Below, one piece after another: positions 33,943 to 39,918 of a DNA stretch of 39,918 bases. Both the position numbers and the translations under genes were made by a program. The stretch lies in assembly GCF_030146175.1 (NCBI RefSeq), contig NZ_JASLCE010000078.1:1-39918 (forward strand), given 5' to 3'. Numbering within the stretch: the first letter of the stretch is position 1; each line of letters starts with the position of its first letter. This DNA is from Flavobacterium sp. GTDB lineage: Bacteria; Bacteroidota; Bacteroidia; Flavobacteriales; Flavobacteriaceae. The notes under the pieces are model-generated. The model made no database searches. It had not been told where the DNA came from and saw only the letters and a list, made by a program, of their open reading frames with translations.

Positions 33943-36777
33943 ATGCTAAACACAGAAGAAACTATTGAAGTATTAGGCGCAAGAGCGCATAATTTAAAGA
34001 ATATTGACGTTGTGATTCCGCGGGAGAAACTGGTTGTAATTACCGGTTTATCCGGCTCCGGAAAATCATCGCTGGCTTTCGATACCATTTATGCCGAAGG
34101 ACAGCGCCGTTACATTGAAACTTTTTCTGCGTATGCCCGCCAATTTCTGGGTGGACTGGAACGTCCGGATGTGGATAAAATTGACGGTCTTTCGCCGGTA
34201 ATTGCCATTGAACAGAAAACGACCAGCAAAAGTCCGCGTTCTACCGTAGGAACCATTACCGAGATTTACGATTTTCTTCGTTTGTTTTATGCCCGTGCCG
34301 GGGAAGCCTACAGTTACAACACCGGTGAAAAAATGGTGAGTTATAGTGATGAGCAAATTAAAGAGCTGATTTTTGAAAATTTCAACGGAAAACGCATCAA
34401 TATTCTGGCGCCGGTGATCCGTTCCCGAAAAGGACACTACCGCGAATTGTTTGAACAAATCTCCAAACAGGGCTTTGTTAAAGTGCGCGTAGACGGAGAA
34501 ATCCGCGATCTGGAATTCGGTATGAAAGTCGACCGTTATAAAACCCACGATATCGAAATTGTGATCGACCGTATGGCAATTGAAAATACGGAAGACAACG
34601 ACAAAAGACTTACCGAAAGTATTAAAACCGCCATGTATCACGGAGAAGATATCATGATGGTAATCGAACAGGAAAGTCAGGAAGTTCGCTTTTTTAGCCG
34701 AAACCTGATGTGTCCGTCAACCGGGATTTCGTATCCGAATCCGGAACCGAACAACTTTTCGTTTAACTCGCCAAAAGGCGCTTGCGAACATTGTAACGGA
34801 CTGGGTTTGGTGAGTGAAGTAAATCTGAATAAAATTATTCCAAACCCAAAACTTTCGATTAAAAACGGCGGTTTTGCACCATTAGGAGAACAGAAAAATT
34901 CCTGGATTTTTAAACAACTGGAAATCATCGGTGAAAAGTTTGGCTTTAAACTAACCGATCCGATCGAAAAAATTTCACCGGAAGCGATCGACATGATCCT
35001 TAACGGTGGAAATGAAAAATTCTCTGTGGTTTCAAAAGTTATGGGAATCACAAAAGAATATAAAATCGATTTTGAAGGGATCTCCAATTTTATCAAAAAC
35101 CAGCACGACGAAAGTGATTCGGCAACGATCAAACGTTGGGCTAAAGAATTCATGGACGAAGTTAATTGTCCTGTTTGCGAAGGAACCCGATTGCGAAAGG
35201 AAGCGTTATACTTTAAAATCAACGAAAGAAATATTGGTGAACTTTCGGCCATGGATATCGATGAATTGAGTCTATGGTTTCAGGAACTTGAACCCCATTT
35301 ATCCGAAAAACAAAAAGCAATCGCTACCGAAATTGTAAAAGAAATACGCGCGCGTTTGAGTTTTCTTGTCGATGTAGGATTGAACTATCTGTCGCTAAAT
35401 CGTAGTTCCAAATCCCTTTCGGGTGGTGAAGCACAACGAATCCGACTGGCCACACAAATTGGCTCCCAACTGGTTGGTGTATTGTATATCCTGGACGAAC
35501 CGAGTATTGGTTTGCACCAACGCGACAACGAACGTCTGATTCGTTCGCTGGAACAATTGCGTGATATCGGAAATTCGGTTATTGTAGTCGAACACGACAA
35601 AGACATGATCGAACGTGCCGATTATGTGATCGATATTGGTCCGAAAGCCGGTCGTTTTGGTGGCGAAATCATCAGTAAAGGAACGCCGCAGGAATTGTTA
35701 TCCGAAAAAACCTTAACCGCTTCCTATTTAAACGGGACAATGGAAATTGCTATTCCGGAAGTACGCCGTGAAGGAAACGGAAAAGTATTAAAATTGAGTG
35801 GTGCGACCGGAAACAATCTGAAAAACGTAAGCGTTGAATTCCCATTGGGAAAACTAATCTGTGTGACCGGTGTTTCCGGAAGTGGAAAATCAACGTTAAT
35901 TAACGAAACGCTTTATCCGATTCTGAATACGCACTTTTTTAATGCCGTTAAAAAACCGCAACCGTATAAAAAAATCGAAGGACTGGAACATATCGATAAA
36001 GTAATTGATATTGATCAAAGTCCGATTGGCCGTACACCGCGTTCCAATCCGGCAACGTATACCGATGTATTTTCGGAAATCCGAACTTTGTTTACCCAAA
36101 CTCCGGAAGCAATGATTCGTGGTTATAAACCGGGGCGTTTTAGCTTTAACGTATCCGGCGGACGTTGCGAAACCTGCGAAGGATCGGGTGTTCGTACCAT
36201 CGAGATGAGTTTCCTACCAGACGTATATGTAGAATGTGAAACCTGTCAGGGAAAACGTTTTAACCGTGAAACACTCGAAATCCGTTATAAAGGAAAATCC
36301 ATTTCGGATATATTGGCGATGACGGTAGACGAAGCGGTTCCGTTTTTTGAAAACATTCCGAAAATCTACCGTAAAATAAAAACCATACAGGATGTAGGCT
36401 TAGGCTATATCACCCTTGGTCAGCAAAGTACAACCCTATCCGGAGGAGAAGCCCAACGGATCAAATTGGCCACGGAATTATCTAAAAAAGACACGGGTAA
36501 TACCTTTTATATTTTGGACGAGCCTACGACAGGATTGCATTTTGAAGACATCCGTGTATTAATGGAAGTGATCAATAAACTGGTTGACAAAGGCAATACC
36601 GTAGTGATTATTGAACATAATTTAGATGTGATCAAACTGGCCGATTATATTATCGATATCGGTTATGAAGGTGGTAAAGGCGGCGGACAACTGGTTTGCA
36701 AAGGAACACCGGAAGAGGTTATTAAAAACCAGAAGAGTTATACCGCTAAATTCCTTAAAAAGGAATTGCATTTATAA
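33943..36777 (+). CDS. uvrA: Excinuclease ABC subunit A
   Basis: DNA damage recognition ATPase of nucleotide excision repair; works as a dimer with UvrB. The 944-residue protein has two ABC modules. Walker A motifs are at 35-42 (GLSGSGKS) and 643-650 (GVSGSGKS), and there are two LSGGEAQRI signatures and two LDEP Walker B motifs. The C-terminal zinc finger is complete (Cys742, 745, 765, 768). The first zinc module has only three of four ligands: Cys257, Thr260 in place of the second Cys, Cys281 and Cys284. The frame opens at a TTG seven codons upstream, but the ATG at 33943 fits the family and the promoter. A terminator follows. Confidence 0.97.
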   Translation: MLNTEETIEVLGARAHNLKNIDVVIPREKLVVITGLSGSGKSSLAFDTIYAEGQRRYIETFSAYARQFLGGLERPDVDKIDGLSPVIAIEQKTTSKSPRSTVGTITEIYDFLRLFYARAGEAYSYNTGEKMVSYSDEQIKELIFENFNGKRINILAPVIRSRKGHYRELFEQISKQGFVKVRVDGEIRDLEFGMKVDRYKTHDIEIVIDRMAIENTEDNDKRLTESIKTAMYHGEDIMMVIEQESQEVRFFSRNLMCPSTGISYPNPEPNNFSFNSPKGACEHCNGLGLVSEVNLNKIIPNPKLSIKNGGFAPLGEQKNSWIFKQLEIIGEKFGFKLTDPIEKISPEAIDMILNGGNEKFSVVSKVMGITKEYKIDFEGISNFIKNQHDESDSATIKRWAKEFMDEVNCPVCEGTRLRKEALYFKINERNIGELSAMDIDELSLWFQELEPHLSEKQKAIATEIVKEIRARLSFLVDVGLNYLSLNRSSKSLSGGEAQRIRLATQIGSQLVGVLYILDEPSIGLHQRDNERLIRSLEQLRDIGNSVIVVEHDKDMIERADYVIDIGPKAGRFGGEIISKGTPQELLSEKTLTASYLNGTMEIAIPEVRREGNGKVLKLSGATGNNLKNVSVEFPLGKLICVTGVSGSGKSTLINETLYPILNTHFFNAVKKPQPYKKIEGLEHIDKVIDIDQSPIGRTPRSNPATYTDVFSEIRTLFTQTPEAMIRGYKPGRFSFNVSGGRCETCEGSGVRTIEMSFLPDVYVECETCQGKRFNRETLEIRYKGKSISDILAMTVDEAVPFFENIPKIYRKIKTIQDVGLGYITLGQQSTTLSGGEAQRIKLATELSKKDTGNTFYILDEPTTGLHFEDIRVLMEVINKLVDKGNTVVIIEHNLDVIKLADYIIDIGYEGGKGGGQLVCKGTPEEVIKNQKSYTAKFLKKELHL

Positions 36778-36782
36778 AATAC

Positions 36783-36812
36783 AAAAGGCAATATCGTGTT
36801 GCCTTTTATTTT
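36783..36812 (+). terminator. Terminator after uvrA
   Basis: Stem AAAAGGCAA (36783-36791) / TTGCCTTTT (36799-36807), seven-base loop, followed by ATTTTT. Confidence 0.8.
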
Positions 36813-36890
36813 TAAAACAAAATACTGTTGTACAACACATTACAACAAAACCATTTGGATTCGTTCATTAATTTTAAAAAAAGGGAGTGC

Positions 36891-36898
36891 TAAATTTG
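36891..36898 (+). promoter_or_regulatory. Promoter -7 box (TAAATTTG) in the gap between uvrA and the LOG gene
   Basis: Exact TAnnTTTG match, 194 bases before the LOG-family start at 37093, and the only exact one in this 315-base gap. If used, it gives the LOG gene an unusually long leader that contains a 37-codon open frame. Confidence 0.45.
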
Positions 36899-36953
36899 CA
36901 TAACGTCAAAAAAGATAATAGTTTTAGACTATGTTTGTTCGGTTTCCGAATAA

Positions 36954-37067
36954 ATGTCAACAAACAACAACACTCCTATTTACATCGTTATACCGGGATA
37001 TCAGTTGCATTTAGCATTACTGCGGGATAATTATGGCATACGATCTACGAATTCCAATAAACCATAA
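36954..37067 (+). CDS. Possible small ORF (37 aa) in the leader of the LOG gene
   Basis: ATG to TAA, 37 codons, beginning MSTNNNTPIYIVIPGYQ and ending NSNKP. It lies downstream of the TAAATTTG box and ends 25 bases before the LOG gene. I recognise no family and there is no Shine-Dalgarno sequence, so it may be chance. The rest of the gap between uvrA and the LOG gene (36778-37092) holds the uvrA terminator and this promoter box and nothing else I can identify. Confidence 0.2.
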   Translation: MSTNNNTPIYIVIPGYQLHLALLRDNYGIRSTNSNKP

Positions 37068-37092
37068 TAATAATTAATAGAAAAGAGTTTAG

Positions 37093-37818
37093 ATGATGAA
37101 AGAACAATTTGAAAACGAAGACGACAGAATACAGGATAAATTCAAACAAAAAACCTGGAACGAGATACGAACAAATGATTCCTGGGCGATTTTTAAAATC
37201 ATGGCCGAATTTGTAAACGGTTATGAAACGATGGGACGAATTGGTCCTTGTGTATCGATTTTCGGGTCGGCCCGAACCAAACCGGAAGATAAATATTACC
37301 TATTGGCAGAAAAAATTGCCTATAAAATCAGTAAAGCCGGTTATGGTGTGATCACAGGTGGTGGTCCCGGAATTATGGAAGCCGGAAATAAAGGCGCTCA
37401 TTTTGGCGGCGGAACTTCGGTAGGTTTAAATATTGAATTGCCATTCGAGCAACATTTTAATCCGTATATCGACCGCGATAAAAACCTGCAATTTGACTAT
37501 TTCTTTGTACGCAAAGTAATGTTTGTAAAATACTCTCAGGGATTTGTGGTCATGCCGGGTGGATTTGGAACGCTTGACGAATTATTTGAAGCCATCACTT
37601 TAATTCAGACCAAAAAAATCGGAAAATTCCCGATTATTCTGGTAGGTCGTGATTTCTGGTCCGGTTTATTAGAGTGGATCAAAACCGTGATCATTGAAAA
37701 ACATGCCAATGCCAATCCGGCCGATTTAGATCTTTTCAGAGTCGTAGACAACGAAGATGAGGTATTGGAAGCACTGGATAATTTCTATAAGAAATACAAC
37801 TTAAGCCCTAACTTCTAA
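37093..37818 (+). CDS. LOG family protein (TIGR00730, cytokinin-riboside phosphoribohydrolase-like)
   Basis: A 241-residue Rossmann-fold protein. The family motifs are GGGPGIMEAGNKGA and the nucleotide-binding MPGGFGTLDELFEA (PGGxGTxxE). Plant LOG proteins and several bacterial relatives cleave nucleoside 5'-monophosphates to base and ribose 5-phosphate; others act as AMP/IMP nucleosidases. The N-terminal extension (about 45 residues before CVSIFGSAR) is acidic and typical of the bacterial longer forms. Two consecutive ATG codons make the exact start uncertain by one residue. A bidirectional terminator follows. Confidence 0.92.
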   Translation: MMKEQFENEDDRIQDKFKQKTWNEIRTNDSWAIFKIMAEFVNGYETMGRIGPCVSIFGSARTKPEDKYYLLAEKIAYKISKAGYGVITGGGPGIMEAGNKGAHFGGGTSVGLNIELPFEQHFNPYIDRDKNLQFDYFFVRKVMFVKYSQGFVVMPGGFGTLDELFEAITLIQTKKIGKFPIILVGRDFWSGLLEWIKTVIIEKHANANPADLDLFRVVDNEDEVLEALDNFYKKYNLSPNF

Positions 37819-37832
37819 TAGGGATATAAACT

Positions 37833-37866
37833 AAAAAAGGGACTTTAAAAGTCCCTTTTTTTATTT
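37833..37866. terminator. Bidirectional terminator between the LOG and rhodanese genes
   Basis: Stem AAAAAAGGGACTT (37833-37845) / AAGTCCCTTTTTT (37849-37861), three-base loop, T-run after. The rhodanese stop codon lies in the flank, so both convergent genes end on this hairpin. Confidence 0.88.
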
Positions 37867-38181
37867 TTCTTCCGGCATCACTACCGGTCCGTTCCATTCC
37901 ATAATTCCACCCACAAGGTTATAGGTTTTGGCAAAACCCATTTGTTGCATCAGGTTACACGCCTGACCGCTTCTTCCTCCCGATCGGCAATAGATATAGT
38001 AGGTTTTGGATTTGTCCAATTCGTCTACCTGATAGATGAATCCCTGTCCTTTATAAATATCGATGTTGATGGCACCCGGAATGATTCCCTGGTTCCATTC
38101 GTCTTCAGTGCGCACATCCAGGATTACAGCATTGCTGTCCTGTTGTGCTTCCTGCCACCATTGTTCTTGTGTAATGTCCAT
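37861..38181 (-). CDS. Rhodanese-like domain protein
   Basis: A 106-residue single-domain rhodanese. The active-site loop is YCRSGGRSGQA, whose cysteine can carry a persulfide. AVILDVRTEDEWNQGIIPGAINIDI is the N-terminal signature. Such proteins move sulfur for tRNA thiolation or Fe-S and cyanide chemistry; the partner here is unknown. The frame can start at a TTG at 38205, but the ATG at 38181 fits the fold and the TACATTTG promoter box overlaps the TTG. Confidence 0.9.
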   Translation of the reverse strand: MDITQEQWWQEAQQDSNAVILDVRTEDEWNQGIIPGAINIDIYKGQGFIYQVDELDKSKTYYIYCRSGGRSGQACNLMQQMGFAKTYNLVGGIMEWNGPVVMPEEK

Positions 38182-38202
38182 TTTTGATTTGCGTTTAAAA
38201 GT

Positions 38203-38210
38203 CAAATGTA
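38203..38210 (-). promoter_or_regulatory. Promoter -7 box (TACATTTG) of the rhodanese gene
   Basis: Exact TAnnTTTG match on the minus strand, 22 bases before the ATG at 38181. Confidence 0.5.
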
Positions 38211-38260
38211 GACAAAAAAGTGTAATTAGTTATCGGGAATAGTCTATATTGTTTATTGTA

Positions 38261-38491
38261 TTAGCACTTACAATAGGATGCATTTACATATACTTTATTT
38301 CCACTCGAATTAATATAATAACAACCTCCATTAGAACCTTTATATAATGTTTTCCCATTATAGGTTCCACAGCCGCTGGAACCGGAACTTGGATTTGTTA
38401 CAACTGATGATGGTGTTGACACTTCCGATCCACCTTCAGATGTGCATCCTAATAAAACTAATGGTAAAATAAATAGTACTACTTTTTTCAT
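38261..38491 (-). CDS. Small lipoprotein with a C-terminal GGCYYINSSGNKVYV motif
   Basis: A 76-residue protein. The N-terminus is a lipoprotein signal (MKKVVLFILPLVLLGC, lipobox LLGC), followed by a Ser/Thr/Pro-rich spacer. A short C-terminal module holds the pattern GKTLYKGSNGGCYYINSSGNK and four cysteines (GCGTY, GGCYY and the terminal YCKC). This module resembles the small PBCV-type adaptor repeat (K-x-Y-x-G-x-x-G-G-x-Y-Y-x-N-x-x-G-x-K-x-Y-V), also seen on secreted nucleases in this phylum. Function is unknown. The longer frame from 38524 overlaps the promoter box, so the start at 38491 is preferred. Confidence 0.8.
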   Translation of the reverse strand: MKKVVLFILPLVLLGCTSEGGSEVSTPSSVVTNPSSGSSGCGTYNGKTLYKGSNGGCYYINSSGNKVYVNASYCKC

Positions 38492-38521
38492 GTTACTTTG
38501 AAAATTAAATGTTTCACATCT

Positions 38522-38529
38522 CAAAAGTA
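38522..38529 (-). promoter_or_regulatory. Promoter -7 box (TACTTTTG) of the small lipoprotein gene
   Basis: Exact TAnnTTTG match on the minus strand, 31 bases before the ATG at 38491; same eight bases as at mnmA and pyrG. Confidence 0.5.
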
Positions 38530-38611
38530 GTTTATCAAATTACCTTCGCATTACGGAAAGCCATAACCATATAACTAAATTCTGGTAACTTCGAATATTA
38601 CTTTTATAAAC

Positions 38612-38643
38612 AAAAAAATAGGGCTTAAAAGCCCTATTTTTTT
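38612..38643 (-). terminator. Terminator after the lipocalin-like gene
   Basis: Stem AAAAAAATAGGGCTT (38612-38626) / AAGCCCTATTTTTTT (38629-38643) with a two-base loop, strong and symmetric. Confidence 0.85.
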
Positions 38644-38660
38644 TAGTATATATGTTGCTA

Positions 38661-39089
38661 TTACAGTCGCGTTAAAACCACCAAATTCGTATTTCCGGAA
38701 AGTAGGAATTTTAATTTCAATGTGGTATTCGTTAATTGCATAATCTCAGCGTTAACGGTTGTTCCGTTTTGATATACAAATGTCAGCGCATTATTATTTC
38801 TAGTCCAAACTCCGGTATCGATTGTTTCCTGACAGTTTGGATTGTCAAAATAATGATCTTTGATTACGTTAGCGGCAAATATTTCGATATAATCTTTTGT
38901 ACAACCGGCAGTATGCTCATAATCATTTATAATTTCCTGATTATTGGTGATGGTTCCTTCTTTTGTAAATTGCCAGGTACCTTCAACTTGAGCGGCTACT
39001 TCCTGAGTGTCATCGTTATCTTTACTACATGAGGATAAACCTAAAAATAATACTGCTGCAAATACAGACAAGTTTTTTAATTTAAACAT
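38661..39089 (-). CDS. Lipocalin-like lipoprotein
   Basis: A 142-residue predicted outer-membrane or periplasmic lipoprotein. The signal ends in a lipobox-like LGLSSC (Cys21), then an acidic SKDNDDTQE stretch that often marks surface lipoproteins in this phylum. The rest has the features of the lipocalin-like (DUF4923/lipocalin_4) fold common in Bacteroidota: VEGTWQFTKEG near the start, GVWTRNNNALTF in the middle and a final LKLKFLLSGNTNLVVLTRL strand. Three further cysteines may form disulfides. Ligand unknown. Confidence 0.85.
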   Translation of the reverse strand: MFKLKNLSVFAAVLFLGLSSCSKDNDDTQEVAAQVEGTWQFTKEGTITNNQEIINDYEHTAGCTKDYIEIFAANVIKDHYFDNPNCQETIDTGVWTRNNNALTFVYQNGTTVNAEIMQLTNTTLKLKFLLSGNTNLVVLTRL

Positions 39090-39142
39090 AATTATAATTT
39101 TTAAGAGTTTTATTGTTTTAAATATTATGATTTAAAACTTCG

Positions 39143-39150
39143 CAAAAATA
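39143..39150 (-). promoter_or_regulatory. Promoter -7 box (TATTTTTG) of the lipocalin-like gene
   Basis: Exact TAnnTTTG match on the minus strand, 54 bases before the ATG at 39089. The rest of the 39090-39336 gap is AT-rich and holds only the terminator of the next gene. Confidence 0.45.
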
Positions 39151-39280
39151 AAATATATAATCACATTATTAAACGAATCGGCTACTTTTAATCGGTTTCC
39201 CGATTTAAACAATATAAAATTTTTAGCATTGCCTTTACGTAAGAAAAACGTATTCCTATAAAAGGCTTTAAATCAAATAA

Positions 39281-39315
39281 AAAGGAGCCAGTAATATACC
39301 GACTCCTTTCTTTTC
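39281..39315 (-). terminator. Terminator after the thioredoxin-like gene
   Basis: Arms AAAGGAGCCAGTA (39281-39293) and TACCGACTCCTTT (39297-39309) with two mismatches and a three-base loop; on the minus strand the stem ends in a T-run. Confidence 0.7.
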
Positions 39316-39336
39316 AAAATATTTTTGAGATGCTTA

Positions 39337-39903
39337 TTACGCCTTAATCGAACATCCAATTGCTTTGGTTTCTTTTACCGCTACGTCTTTGTTTTTCAAT
39401 AAAGCATCCAATGCGTTTTCGGCATATTTTTCTTTTACGGCAGCCGCATCGCTATAATTATCGTCGATCGCTCCGATATATTTTACCACATTTCCAGCTT
39501 TTGTTTTTTGTAAGATATACACATGAGGCGTTTTAGTCGCTCCATATTGCGGATAAATTTTCTGACCTTCATCCAATAAATACGGGAACGTAAAGTTTTT
39601 CTCTTTGGCACGTGTCTGCATCAATTCGAAACTATCATCTTTTTGTTTTGCCGGATTGTTTGGATTGATCGCTATAACCGGATATCCTAATTTTTTATAT
39701 TTTTTGTCCAATGCAATGATACGATCTTCGTAAGCCTGAGCATACGGACAGTGGTTACAGGTAAACACCACGATAAAACCTTTTGCAGCTTTGAAATCGG
39801 CTAACGACACCTTTTTATTGTCGACATTTTTCAGACTGAAATCAGTCGCCACATCGCCTACCTTATAACCGGCTGCTGGTTTGATCAATGTAAATGCACT
39901 CAT
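39337..39903 (-). CDS. Thioredoxin-fold protein (AhpC/TSA-like, CxxC)
   Basis: A 188-residue thioredoxin-like protein. The redox motif is Cys49-x-x-Cys52 in VVFTCNHCPYA, and the cis-proline is in TKTPHVYIL. GDVATDFSLKNVDNKKVSLADFK is the AhpC/TSA-type N-terminus, and a further Cys is near the end (GCSIKA). No signal peptide is visible. This family is annotated as thioredoxin-like or redoxin; it may reduce peroxides or disulfides. The gene is complete, with its promoter just outside the window. Confidence 0.92.
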   Translation of the reverse strand: MSAFTLIKPAAGYKVGDVATDFSLKNVDNKKVSLADFKAAKGFIVVFTCNHCPYAQAYEDRIIALDKKYKKLGYPVIAINPNNPAKQKDDSFELMQTRAKEKNFTFPYLLDEGQKIYPQYGATKTPHVYILQKTKAGNVVKYIGAIDDNYSDAAAVKEKYAENALDALLKNKDVAVKETKAIGCSIKA

Positions 39904-39918
39904 AACACCAACTACCAG

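Noticed and set aside
34066..35252. Two minus-strand frames of 191 codons each
   Set aside because: Both are antisense to uvrA, whose protein is fully conserved in this stretch; no family match in the shadow frames.
36665..36871. Plus-strand frame of 68 codons across the uvrA end
   Set aside because: Overlaps the uvrA 3' end in another frame and runs through its terminator hairpin.

Overview
The window looks like chromosomal housekeeping DNA from a member of the Flavobacteriaceae (Bacteroidota), close to Flavobacterium. Four things support this. One protease carries a type IX secretion C-terminal sorting domain. At least thirteen genes or leaders have the Bacteroidota -7 promoter box TAnnTTTG. 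Shine-Dalgarno sequences are mostly missing. The gene content (PBP1-LysM fusion, SIMPL protein, YwqK-like repeats, type B succinate dehydrogenase) is typical of the group. I see no rRNA, tRNA, CRISPR array, insertion sequence or phage gene. Left to right, 1-24251 is almost all on the minus strand and 24327-37818 mostly plus.

Region 1-8000 (minus): two tandem subtilisin-like S8 proteases (one cut by the window edge), mnmA, a secreted MORN/YwqK-like repeat protein, then pyrG-yidC. Region 8050-12731 (minus): guaA, followed by four genes joined by stop/start TAATG overlaps: a four-LysM protein with a periplasmic-binding fold, an OsmC-like protein, a DUF805 membrane protein and a DUF3820 protein. 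Region 12863-16858: a double-palindromic repeat, a SIMPL protein, a rhomboid protease, an LpxL-like acyltransferase (plus) and a class V aminotransferase.

Region 17013-23008 (minus) is the most coherent unit: outer-membrane porin, DASS di/tricarboxylate transporter, then sdhC-sdhA-sdhB, all closely spaced. It reads as one operon that takes a C4-dicarboxylate across the outer and inner membranes and links it to the type B succinate:quinone oxidoreductase. An arrangement of repeated TTGTAAG motifs lies upstream. Next come a VOC protein and a peptide deformylase that carries a signal peptide, an unexpected location for that enzyme.

Region 24327-28816 (plus) holds small accessory enzymes: an AraC-type regulator, a VOC protein, a divergent agmatine deiminase-like protein, a GNAT acetyltransferase paired with a 5'-nucleotidase, and a short-chain dehydrogenase. 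Region 28897-39903 has a GlmM-type mutase (minus), ACP phosphodiesterase overlapping an AlkD-like protein, a ClC channel/transporter with CBS domains, uvrA, a LOG-family protein with a long leader, a rhodanese, two small lipoproteins and a thioredoxin-like protein. Strong hairpin terminators, several of them bidirectional, separate the convergent units.

Nothing here is clearly a new defence or mobile system. The best leads are the porin-DASS-sdh operon, the exported deformylase, the recently duplicated S8 pair, a predicted leaderless guaA transcript and the coupled LysM-receptor operon.
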